A stretch of DNA of 64,000 nucleotides from Sipunculus nudus (taxonomy: Eukaryota; Annelida; Sipuncula; Golfingiida; Sipunculidae): NCBI GenBank assembly GCA_026874595.1, contig CM049307.1, positions 32,103,862-32,167,861 of the forward strand, in the 5' to 3' direction. Positions 37,501-49,500 of the stretch are shown piece after piece. A program made the translations under genes and the position numbers. How positions within the stretch are numbered: position 1 is the stretch's first letter; every line of letters begins with the position of its first letter. Below the pieces are notes generated by a model. The model saw only the letters and a program-made list of their open reading frames with translations, searched no databases and was not told the origin of the DNA.

Positions 37501-40500
37501 TAGTTAACGGCTGGGCATCAGTGTACGCCTAGACCTGTATATGTATAAGTGTGTATTTTGTAACATACCTAACCCCTTAAGTGTGACCGTCCTCGGCACA
37601 CTAATCAGAATTACTAGTCAGCATAGGTACATTAGAAACACCTGTTCTATCTTCATGGGATATCGGATCATATCTGAATAAATTATCTGAATAACTTAAA
37701 TGAAGAATTAAGCAAAACCACAGTGAAACTAAAAGCTCATTACTTATGACAGAAATGATCCCTGAAATAAAAGGAAGCATGCACAAAATATCCATATCTA
37801 AAATTTACATAACTTATAAATACAAATATTATCTTATCAGCAAATATTATGCCATTTAGCATTAATATGTGTCCTGACTGGGTACTATACTGTAAATTGT
37901 TCGTAAACTCTATATTAAAACTTTAAAACTTGGAAATGTGAAATATTGTGAACCTGTCTTAACATAAAATCAAACTATCGAAATATACAGAGGCAGCCTA
38001 TACAAGCAATTTATGCAGTCATGTGTCTGAAGTCAGATCTAGCGATACAGCTGTGGATAATCCTAGGCTCCTGCAAGCACTATATATTACAACTGAATTA
38101 CATCTAACATCAAACTTTGAAGACAACATAGTAACCTTTATTCCAAAACGCCTATCAAATGCACAGTTCAACTTATAACCATTAAATATATCCTATCCAT
38201 CACAACTGTTTATACTGACCAACCAGCTTCATATAGGCCCTCTTTTTCACAAGAACTGTTAATATGCTCAAAACCAATAAACCATTCAAGTTTATCATAA
38301 CTATAAAAGCCCAAACAGCCAAATATATATCCATTATATATCCTAAAGGTATACCAGAAATAATTTATCAAAACCCGATTAAATTATGAAGCTTAAAGCT
38401 TATATAAACAAAAACAAGGGACCTATGGGTCACGACGCTCAGCTGTTATATATGATAAAAAAATATTATTTAGAAATGAGGCACATGCTGGTTTTGTGTG
38501 GTAATAAATATAAGCTGTATTATGAGTTGTTGTTGTTTAGCTTATGTATGATTTTGATAGTACCTTTGGAGACAGGGAAGAGGATTGATTTCATTTATTT
38601 TATTAACAAATGGAGTACTACTGTCACACAGATTTTGACTTGGCCATATAACTTATAAGCAGAACATATAATATAAGAGTTTAACTATTTATTAAAAAAA
38701 TTACAAATATTGTCCCAAATATAATTTTTATTAAAAATAATAAGAGAATCATATGATTTTTTAAAATGAAATATAACTGATATGATTATTAAAATAATAT
38801 TAAAGAATATATTCATGAATGCATTCATGAATACATTTTGAAAGTATTTGCACGAGTATTCATATACTTTCATTTTTACCTGAATTCCCATTCTTTATGC
38901 AAGAAATTTTATAATGGAGTACATAATCATATTCTTATTTAAATACAATTACAAAGTATTCGCACCATGTCTGGTATTTATTCAGTTTTCACCAAACAAT
39001 GATGTTGAGAATCCAGAATATACAAAATTCACACATTTAAATAATGATCATAAGTACCTGGTTTTATGGCTTTTATTTATATTAAAAAATAACTGTAAAA
39101 AATTCATTTTGGACTAATTTCACATCAATGTACACGCTAGACACAGTAGGAATCTAGATTAATATTATCAACTGCATCTTTGTCTATCATTAATTTCCTT
39201 CATATAATCCTTAATGATTAGTTATGAATAATATGATTTTCTTCTTTATCATTAAAAATGAACTGAAAAATGCCTTAGGTGACTGCATGGTGTTATTTGG
39301 AATATGTGACATTCTACCCATCGATACAAGATTCTTATATCATCAGTAACTGCAAGTTAATTTCCTGTTATTATAAACTAACAAATTCCTTTTCTATTTT
39401 TCTTTAATTTGTTATTAAAAACCATTAAAAATTTATAAATTTAAAAGCTGAAAAAAAAAGCTGAAATCCTAATGTGTGCATAATATGAAAATTATATCAA
39501 CAGTGCTCACGGGAAACAAATGTGCCATGGTCACAGTTGGGCAAAATTTAAGGTACTAATTTTATATTTATACTAATAACTTATAAAATTTGAAAAATTC
39601 AGAACTAATTTTGGGTATTCAATTGAATCTTGATTAAATAATGTTACATCCCTGACAAAAAAGATCTCTAGCTTCAGCAATGCCCTTGTTAAGGGAGTAA
39701 ATATATTTCTTGATTTTTTACAAAGTGCATTATGTTTGGGCCCATAACTTAAAAAAAAAAATACACAATACTGACATCATTTCTGGCATGTGCATAGTGA
39801 ATGTATAGAAAAATATGTATATTATATATGATCAAAGTCAGATCAGTGGTTTTGATATTAGGCAGTCTTAAAGTGTAACATTGGGTTTTTAATGGAAAAA
39901 TGAAGTTTTTCATTGATATCTCGAAGGAATTAAGTCCTAGTGACCAAATTCTTAGCATGGTAGGGGATTTTGGAGAAATCTAACTGTATGCCAAATTTAA
40001 GGAACTTAGAGCTGAAGCTCGGGAGCTGAGCTCTAGCAAACTGCATAACACTAGCAATATGTGACATGGTGCTTGAAAACTTGAATAAAATCTACAGTTT
40101 TTGATCAACTGGTTTCAAATTTTTGGTGTTAACAGTTGAAATGCTAACAAAAACATGCTGTGAAAATTAAATCCACAGCAGTTACAGCAAAAAAACGTGC
40201 CATGGTCAAAGTTGGGCAAAATTTAAGGTACCTATTTTTTATTTTTGCTAATATTTTTAAAAATTTAAAAGATTTTGATCTAATTTTGGGTATACAATTT
40301 AATTTTGATTAATAAAAGTAATATTACTGGAAAAAAGTGCTTAGCTTTAACAAGTTTTGTGTTAAGTGATAAAATTTCTTTCCTGATTATTTACAAAATG
40401 CATTATGTTTGGGCCCATAACTTTTTTAAATTAAATAATACAGACCTAATTTCTGGCATGTACATAGGAATTATATAGAGGATTATTTATAGGAAATATG

Positions 40501-43500
40501 AGGAAAAACAGATGAGTGGTTTTGATATTAGGCAGTCCTAAAGTGTGAAAATAGGTTTTTAATAAAAAATTGAGGTTTTTCCTTAATTTCTCAAAGGAAT
40601 GAAGTCGCAAAGACCCAGTTTTCGGCTTGGTAGGAGATCTTGGGGACATCTAACATTATGCTGAATTTTGGATTCCTAGGTCTTACGGTTTCAAAACGTG
40701 CCACATCTACGGACGGACGGACGGACGGACGGAATGACGGACAGACGGACGGACGACGGACAATGGACCACGACTATAGCTCAGATGACTTATAGTCAGC
40801 TGAGCTAAAAAGATAGATAAATATGAAGTTCGACGTACATAATCAATGCTGAATCACAAATGAAGTAAACTACTTACACTTGCCTTGCAACGAGAGTAGA
40901 AAATAAAGATATCGACATGGTCATTCAGAAAAAAAATAATGAAGCACAAAACATACCTGCCCAAGGCAGAGCAAACATGGCGTCCCAACATATACAATTG
41001 ATCCATCACTGGCATCTATCTGTACGATGTTGCCCCATGCTGCTACATATCCACATAACATAAAACAAAATATACCTGGCCATCCATAGCCCACAACAAG
41101 TCCACAAATTAAAAAATGTCCATGTCGATGATCTCACCACTGTAGCCTTGGATCTTCTGCAAGAACCTGCATGGTCTTGATACCTTCTGCGTGGCCCTGG
41201 TGTTAAGTTTCCTGTCTCTACAGCTGGATGGCAGTGCTTCTGAAGTTTGTCTATCCGCAGTTCATCAAGGATTGAAGGCACATCGAATCTTCCATTTTTT
41301 TGCAGGATATACATTAATTATCTCAGTCCGACATTGCGGGTTTTTTTTTCTTGGTTGTCGATCACAGAGGTAAAGTTAAACATGATATTATTAGCCATTA
41401 TTGTATGACTGGTTGCCTTGATATACAGAAACGTCCATTTTGCTTCCATGTCCTGTCTCATTTTCCATTCAAATGGAGCCGCGAATCTACATGCACCTTT
41501 TGTCTTCATTTTCATTTGATTGACTTCCCCGTATGGTTTTGATAGCATCCAGTAAGTGGTGAACTTCTTAAAAATCCTCCCTTCTGAACATGGGAAGCGG
41601 GTTCGAGTGAGTAGTTCACTAACCTGGACCATTTGATTTGATTCGTTCCATGGCATAGGTCCGTGAAGCGGCGAACTTCTGAAATCCCTTCTCTGATCAC
41701 CAATTTGTCAGGGGTTGCCGACTCGCAGGTTCTCTCATGAAAACTCGAACTCCAGACAGACGTTAAGACAATGTTTAATCAATATATTAAAGCCGTACAG
41801 GTTTGCACCATGCATGTACATACACTAAAATATCTTAAAACAGCAGGCTACTGAAGACTCGAGACTTGACACCTCCGACTTGACACTGACTACCTTTTAA
41901 ATGCCATCCCAGTATACTTATACGTTCTAGAGGCGTGAGTGAGGACCTTAACGAAACAAGGGCTACAAGGCTGATGCTGGTATCGTTATCTGTCCACTTC
42001 AGAATAAATGTGTGTTTCCTGTCTGCTCTTAAAATGCCTATTAAGCAAAGACTATTATAAGCTCAACAATAAATAATACCTTGCTAGATAGCTCACACAA
42101 CACTTTATCAGTAATACTAATTGTGACGCATTCACAATTTATAATTAACTTGTAATGTGAAATAAACTTAGATTATACTATGTGGATCTTAATTTATCAA
42201 CTGAAAAATGATTAATAACTGGAAAATTAAATAAGGTAAGGTATCATGGCATATATGTACATACAGAGAACAAAGAGGCCCACCTGATACTCTATTATTC
42301 TAAGAAATATAAATAAGGACCTGGTTGCTAATGAAGAATATACTTTTACAGAAAACACTCTGTCTCTCTCTATATATATCCATATGGGATATTGAGCAGG
42401 GGTCGAGGGGACGCCATCAGCCTCATCGCGCAGACGCTGGGCTGGGTGGCCCCTTACGCAATCAGACTGGAGAGACCAGAACTAATAGTTAACGGCTGGA
42501 CATCAGTGTACGCCTAGATCTGTATATGTATAAGTGTGTACTTTGTAACAGGTGATTAAAGAATTTGTAGAGGGCACCACCAGTCATGAACTCCATATGC
42601 TTAACAAACAGACACAATCACACTGACAAGCAGATGTCTTATATTCTCATTCTTCTAAAAATACCACACCTTCACTCATAAAAAAAGAATCCTGGTAGCC
42701 CTTAAACATATAAGAATAATCCTTTCTGTTGTAGAAAAATGCATTTTCCTGCTTTCCTGAAAAGTTATAGCATTAACAATGTCCTTGGCTTGAAAAGGTC
42801 CTTATGTTAAATTACAAAGTGAGTTTGTATGTGTTCATTTGTCACACAGGGTAAGAGAGACACACAATACGTGGTTGTTGGACACTTTACTTTATATCAG
42901 ATCAGTTAACATATGGACCACAGAAGGGTGGTCTCCCTCCGGTCTCTGTGCACCCTGCGCCTCTCTGCCCCAAATGCGCACCATGCAAGACTTTTTGATA
43001 CAGAGTTTGGATTGACCTTACCGATGTATATTCATTTACCCTTAGTTACATTATTGAAATAAGTTCTCATTGGTGTAGGTCATAATTGTGACCTGACATT
43101 TGACATAATTATGCATGTTGTAATTTTATGTACGAATATATTTGCCTGAATAACATTCAGTTATAGATTGACCTACAGTCTAATTTCCACTTATGATTGC
43201 ATCATATAGACCTTAGAACGAATTTGTGGGAGTCCAACAAAGCTGTATAAACATCTGAATTATCACTAGAGAGTAGGCCAACTGATGAACAAATGCCTGT
43301 GATCATTTATACCTCGGTAACGACATTTAAGTTTATAAATTAAAGAAATCTAATACTTATAAAAGGAATTCGGTCCATCTGTGTTCGCAATGTTCTCTGA
43401 AACCGCGTTGCTTATGATACAGTGCTATATCTCATTTTCAAGGTTACTGTTCCCTCAGTGACATGGCCGATATTAGAATAAATAATTTTTAATGAACATC

Positions 43501-46500
43501 ATTTTGAGTGATTTTTGCGTGTTTTCTGATAGGAGCGGTGGCTATCACCGAAAACAGCAGATCTGCCTTTGGCAAAGAACCGGCTTTTCTTTATGGTTAC
43601 CTCAAGCCCAGAATTAAGCCGATTTAAGGAATTCCGTGCATATGAATAACCTTGCTTTCAGTGACGGATTTATGTATGTTTGGGCTGACATTTGACAAAG
43701 GCTCTGACCCACGTGTGTGGTCAGTCAATGTGAAAAACACATGACTCTGGCTCGCTTTACGAAAAGGAGGGGTTCAACCCAGGAGGATTAAAGACAAAAC
43801 ATGTCCCCATTTCCGGAAAAAAGTTTGGGTTTGGGTTAGGGCGAACGTTCCGGGCCTCAAAATTGGTCTCTTACGAGTAAAAAAAGGTTGCAGCTGAAAA
43901 GCGTCGGGAATATCACTCACGCAGTGTCTCGACGAGGTATAAGTGTATATGGACGGTATGATGTTTATAGGATTCATGTAATGGAGAAGTAAGATGCAGA
44001 TAAAAATAAGTGGCAAAATTAAGATACGAGCAGCTGGACATAAAAATGTTTGCTGTTCACAGTAGTGTTGTGCCTCATAGAGGTGCGTGAGTTATTCTAC
44101 AGTCAAACCACTGAAAATCTATATTTTCAATAACTCTTGAAAAAAGGGACCAAACAATCCTCTCAATTAATACGTATCCCTAACCCCTGCAGAAAGCCCG
44201 GTATACCGGGTTTATCAGCTAGTCATTAATATTCCTGGCTCTGTCTGAATATCAGTACACTGAAGAGCACTTGAATTTAAACACTGACCTTCAATGAAAT
44301 TGAAATAATGAAATAAATATGCCATCTCTTATTTCATAACACAACTTTTCTTTGTATTCTGAATTCCAATTTTCTGGGGCAGTAGAAGTCTTACTTAACT
44401 GGAACTGTTGATTCCTCGTGTCCCTGACTGAGGGAGACACAAGCCTCTACCTGATCTAGATCTACTGTGAATGTTCATTAATCTGAGTACACTTTTGCTA
44501 GTTTTCTCTTCTGGACATATAGACACAAGGGACCCATGGGTCACGAGTGCTCAGCTGAATTTTGACATTTTAGCAAATGCAAAATATTCTATTGTAATGT
44601 TTTTCATATAAATAAGCATATGAGAAGCTTAGAGGAAAGAGGCCCTACTACTTTGTTATAGTAAAGTTAAACCCTTACGAAAATGAAAAGTACTCACATA
44701 TATGTGCCTTATATGTCCCTTATATTTCCCATATAAGTGCTGTGTATGTGAGTTATATTTATATTGCAGCTATATGTTTAGCCAGGCATTGTTATATGTC
44801 AGTTATAAGGGAGTTTTATGTTTGTTATATGTCAGCTATAAGGGAGTCACACTTAAAGCTATTCTCTATATTTCAGTTATATGTGACTTGTATGGGAGAT
44901 GTTAGGCAGCATGCACATGAAGGAGCTCTGTATATGTCAGTTATATGTCAGTTATATGTTTATATACTTTGAGGCTTATTGTGCTACAAGATAGGACTTA
45001 GAAATTTTTTAAGGAAACAAAAATGCTGCAGAAACTTCTAAGTCCCAACTCTTTATGTTTTTCAAACAAAATTAATTAAACTGAATAAATAATGAAGAAG
45101 TATGGTAATATGGGGGTCAAAATAACCAGCTTCCTCAGAATTTTAGGTATATCAAAAATAATACTAATAATTAGGAATTATATTCTGCTACTTTTTTATC
45201 TGATTTATTCCTTAAGTGATGTAAACATTTAACACTAGTATTCATGCAGAAAAAGATTATTTAATCAAAACACAATATAAAAATACATATTGTTTATATT
45301 TTGTGGCATTGATATATTATAAGAAACATGATTTCATTTGGAATGTAGTTTATATACATGTACTACAGAATCCCATTACCACTGATAACTAGTTCATGAA
45401 TACAGAACATTGGGTATTGATGTGGTATGCTACTGACTTATCATGGTAAACCCTAAACATTATCGTAATATTTCACTGGATTTATAATTATATAGTTATA
45501 ACAGCTAAAACACACCTGCCTTCCAGCTGTAAAATATTGCCATACAAAATTAACAATATTTATCAAAGTATTGTTATTTTTCAAAAACAAATGTCTGCAT
45601 CCTTATAGTGACAATAACCAGGCTCAGTAATGAGTAGTAATACTGTATTCACATATATATGTTACACCCCTCCCCCTCCCTCCCCCCCCCCCCCATGACT
45701 GTTACTGATAAGGCCAAGGTCTAGCTAGCTGTCTCAGTTGTACTTGCTGTGTTCCCCAAGACAAAGAGATTGCATTCCTGTGTGAATGACAACATCCGGT
45801 AACCGTTGGGATCATATTTGGAACAAGCTGGGTTTGTCAACCAGAAGGGGAATTTATAGCTGAAAAGTGTCTCACTGGTGAGTACTCTTGCATTATTTAA
45901 GTTCTTTTTGCATGTTTAAATCAGTGATAGTATTAAGATGACTTTCACTCATCTTGTTTTGCCCTGAAAATACACAATTATGTGTTTCATTCTCTATTAG
46001 GTGGTCCATATTTACAAAATACCAGCTCCTGTCAAAAGCTAAAGCTGTTGCCTCTATTTAGTGACAATGTGCATGTTCTATACATCAACATAAAGCTAAG
46101 AACATGCCCTTTTTAGTGATGCTATTTGTAGTTGGGTGTACATTTTACAAAAGGAAAAGCATGATAATTTGGGAATTTGTTTCACTAAGGATGATTTCAT
46201 TAGGTACTATTTTGATTCCCAAAGAGAAATCAAATCTGGTTCAATTTACAGGTCAATCAAGTGGATTTTTTTGGTCCACCTTGAATGATTTCTTAGTGTC
46301 ATTTCACCATTAAAGGTCAAGATGTCATTTTTAACATTACTGACAACCAATATATCATTGAAGTACTGTTTTAGTTCTATGATTTGATGTGAGGCCCTTT
46401 TTTAGTCCATTTGTCTACTTAAATGTCAAAAAAATGCAAGACTCCAAGTTCTCAATTATTTATTTCCAACAACATTTGTTTCTATGATTTGGTTTCTTTA

Positions 46501-49500
46501 CTTTTCTTAGAACCAGTATGAAGAAATGGTGGTGAAAGTATAAGAATAGCCTAGATATCTCCAGCCCTTGCAAGAATTGTCTGGTAAGCATATTCAGTTT
46601 ATTATATAAAGTAACATTTAAATCTTTTAGCAAATGGACAATGTTATGATTTGTAAGTTTTTTTTATCAAATAGCTGGAGCATACAATATTTGAAGTAAA
46701 AATTTGGAGGTTAACATTTATATAGTATAACTGCTTACATGTTAAAATTGTTGCAACTGAGTAACCTACTTTCTGAACCTACAAGCATCTTTAGGCCACA
46801 GTGTCAGTCCTGTGACCAGTATATTTGATAATCTGTATTATTTGTATATATTCTGTATATAAACTGGAAAACTCTTCCTGTGTTAGTAATTGAGAAGTCC
46901 AACTCTATTTACTTATAATCCTAAATGTTGAACAGGCATTTTTTTCAGAACATTTAAAACCCCTAGATAGAGAGCAGATGTACTTTCAGTGAAATATTTT
47001 TTTTTTTCTTTTCTGACTTGTGTGTTGCCCCTAGATAAGGCAAACTAATGTTAATGTTAAGAAAAGCAATACTAAGCATCATTGTGAAAAGATTATCTTT
47101 AAGCTTATTTAATTAAATAATTAATGTGAGCAATAATGACTATATGTTTATACTAAGACTGGTAACATTTGTTTTTACAGGTCAAACAGGAATAGACGGA
47201 AAAGGATTTGGAGTGTGGCAAGGGTGTATATTTCCTTCCAGCCTTTATTCCCTAAAATGACAAGATTCTCAAATCTGACTGAACCAGGGAGTTTTAAAAT
47301 CTTATGAAAATATTATCTCAGTTTACAAATGTGTAAATAAACATTTATTTTGGATACTGTGTTTTCATACTTTTATGTTTCATGTGTTTGAGTCCATATG
47401 ACTGTATGAAGTTGATGACCCCCAGTGTGACTGCAGGCCAGCTTTGATTCCAAGGAATTGCACAGTGCAGGAAGCTCACCACACAAACACACACAAACCT
47501 TAATTTCTAACATCAACCGTAATTCCTTGTGAAACAAGGGACCTATGGGTCACGACGCTCAGCTGTTATATATGATAAAAAAATATTATTTAGAAATGAG
47601 GCACATGCTGGTTTTGTGTGGTAATAAATATAAGCTGTATTATGAGTTGTTGTTGTTTAGCTTATGTATGATTTTGATAGTACCTTTGGAGACAGGGAAG
47701 AGGATTGATTTCATTTATTTTATTAACAAATGGAGTACTACTGTCACACAGATTTTGACTTGGCCATATAACTTATAAGCAGAACATATAATATAAGAGT
47801 TTAACTATTTATTAAAAAAATTACAAATATTGTCCCAAATATAATTTTAATTAAAAATAATAAGAGAATCATATGATTTTTTAAAATGAAATATAACTGA
47901 TATGATTATTAAAATAATATTACAGAATATATTCATGAATGCATTCATGAATACATTTTGAAAGTATTTGCACGAGTATTCATATACTTTCATTTTTACC
48001 TGAATTCCCATTCTTTATGCAAGAAATTTTATAATGGAGTACATAATCATATTCGTATTTAAATACAATTACAAAGTATTCGCACCATGTCTGGTATTTA
48101 TTCAGTTTTCACCAAACAAAGATGTTGAGAATCCAGAATATACAAAATTCACACATTTAAATAATGATCATAAGTACCTGGTTTTATGGCCTTTATTTAT
48201 ATTAAAAAATAACTGTAAAAATTCATTTTGGACTAATTTCACATCAATGTACACACTAGACACAGTAGGAATCTAGATTAATATTATCAACTGCATCTTT
48301 GTCTATCATTAATTTCCTTCATATAATCCCTAATGATTAGTAATGAATAATATGATTTACTTCTTTATCATTAAAATTGAACTGAAAAATGCAATAGGTG
48401 ACTGCATGGCGTTATTTGGAATATGTGACATTCTACCCATCAATACAAGATTCTTATATCATCAGTAACTGCAAGTTAATTTTCTGTTATTATAAACTAA
48501 CAAATTCCTTTTCTATTTTTCTTTAATTTGTTATTAAAAACCAATAAAAGTTTATTAATTTATTGTTTATTGTTATGTTGTTGGTTAAAACTACTAGATG
48601 AGTTGGGTTGGACACCTGGATCAACTGTGGCTGGCCATAACCTGCCTGGATTCTCGCCTCAAGCGTGCATAATTTGATGAAAGGTCAACAAGGTCAACAA
48701 AGTGGTGACTCAAGAGGGGCTGGAGAGAGCCAAAGTCTGACAGGGTCTCATAAAAAACATTATTAAAAGCTACAATATTTGGCCAATTTCTTTCAGCTTT
48801 CTAAACTAAAAAGCTGAAATCCTTATGTGTGCATGATATGAAAATTATATCAACAGTGCTCACGGGAAACAAACGTGCCATGGTCACAGTTGGGCAAAAT
48901 TTAAGGTACTAATTTTATATTTATGCTAATAACTTATAAAATTTGAAAAATTCAGAACTAATTTTGGGTATTCAATTGAATCTTGATTAAATAATGTTAC
49001 ATCCCTGACAAAAAAATCTCTAGCTTCAGCAATGCCCTTGTTAAGGGAGTAAATATATTTCTTGATTTTTTACAAAGTGCATTATGTTTGGGCCCATAAC
49101 TTAAAACAATTACGCAATACTGACATCATTCTGGCATGTGCATATAGAATGAAAAATATGTATATTATTTATGATTAAAGTCAGATCAGTGGTTTTGATA
49201 TTAGGCAGTCTTGAAGTGTAACAATGGGTTTTTAATGGAAAAATGAAGTTTTTCATTAATATCTTGAAGGTATTAAGTCCTAGTGACCAAATTCTTGGCA
49301 TGGTAGGGGATTTTTGGGAAATCCAACTGTATGCCAAATTTAAGGAACTTAGAGCTGAAGCTCGGGAGCTGAGCTCTAGCAAACTGCATAACACTAGCAA
49401 TATGTGACATGGTGCTTGAAAACTTGAATAAAATCTACCGTTTTTGATCAACTGGTTTCAAATTTTTGGTGTTAACAGTTGAAATGCTAACAAAAACATG

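Larger units (their letters stand above)
36717..42550 (-). mobile_element. Non-autonomous LTR retrotransposon with a nested Helentron
   Basis: Two LTRs (36717-37565 and 41706-42550) flank 4.1 kb and are bordered by the 4-base duplication ggtg (36713-36716 and 42551-42554). Read on the minus strand, each LTR starts TGTTAC and ends TGACA. Three bases inside the 5' LTR (41705 downward) TGGTGATCAGAGAAGGGATT lies where a tRNA primer-binding site belongs. A weak purine stretch (AAGGGG) precedes the 3' LTR. About 2.4 kb of the interior is an inserted Helentron (38413-40808). The remaining 1.7 kb encodes no recognisable gag, protease or reverse transcriptase, so it depended on proteins from elsewhere. 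It sits in an intron of gene 2, in the same orientation. Confidence 0.88.

Noticed and set aside
38386..38891. Open frames repeated in the three subfamily-1A Helentrons (for example near 8660, 38685 and 47545)
   Set aside because: They are conserved only because the copies are recent duplicates; no domain or coding signature is visible.
41590..41610. A tRNA-like ggttcgagt word
   Set aside because: There is no matching D-arm, anticodon arm or acceptor stem; it lies in the LTR element interior.
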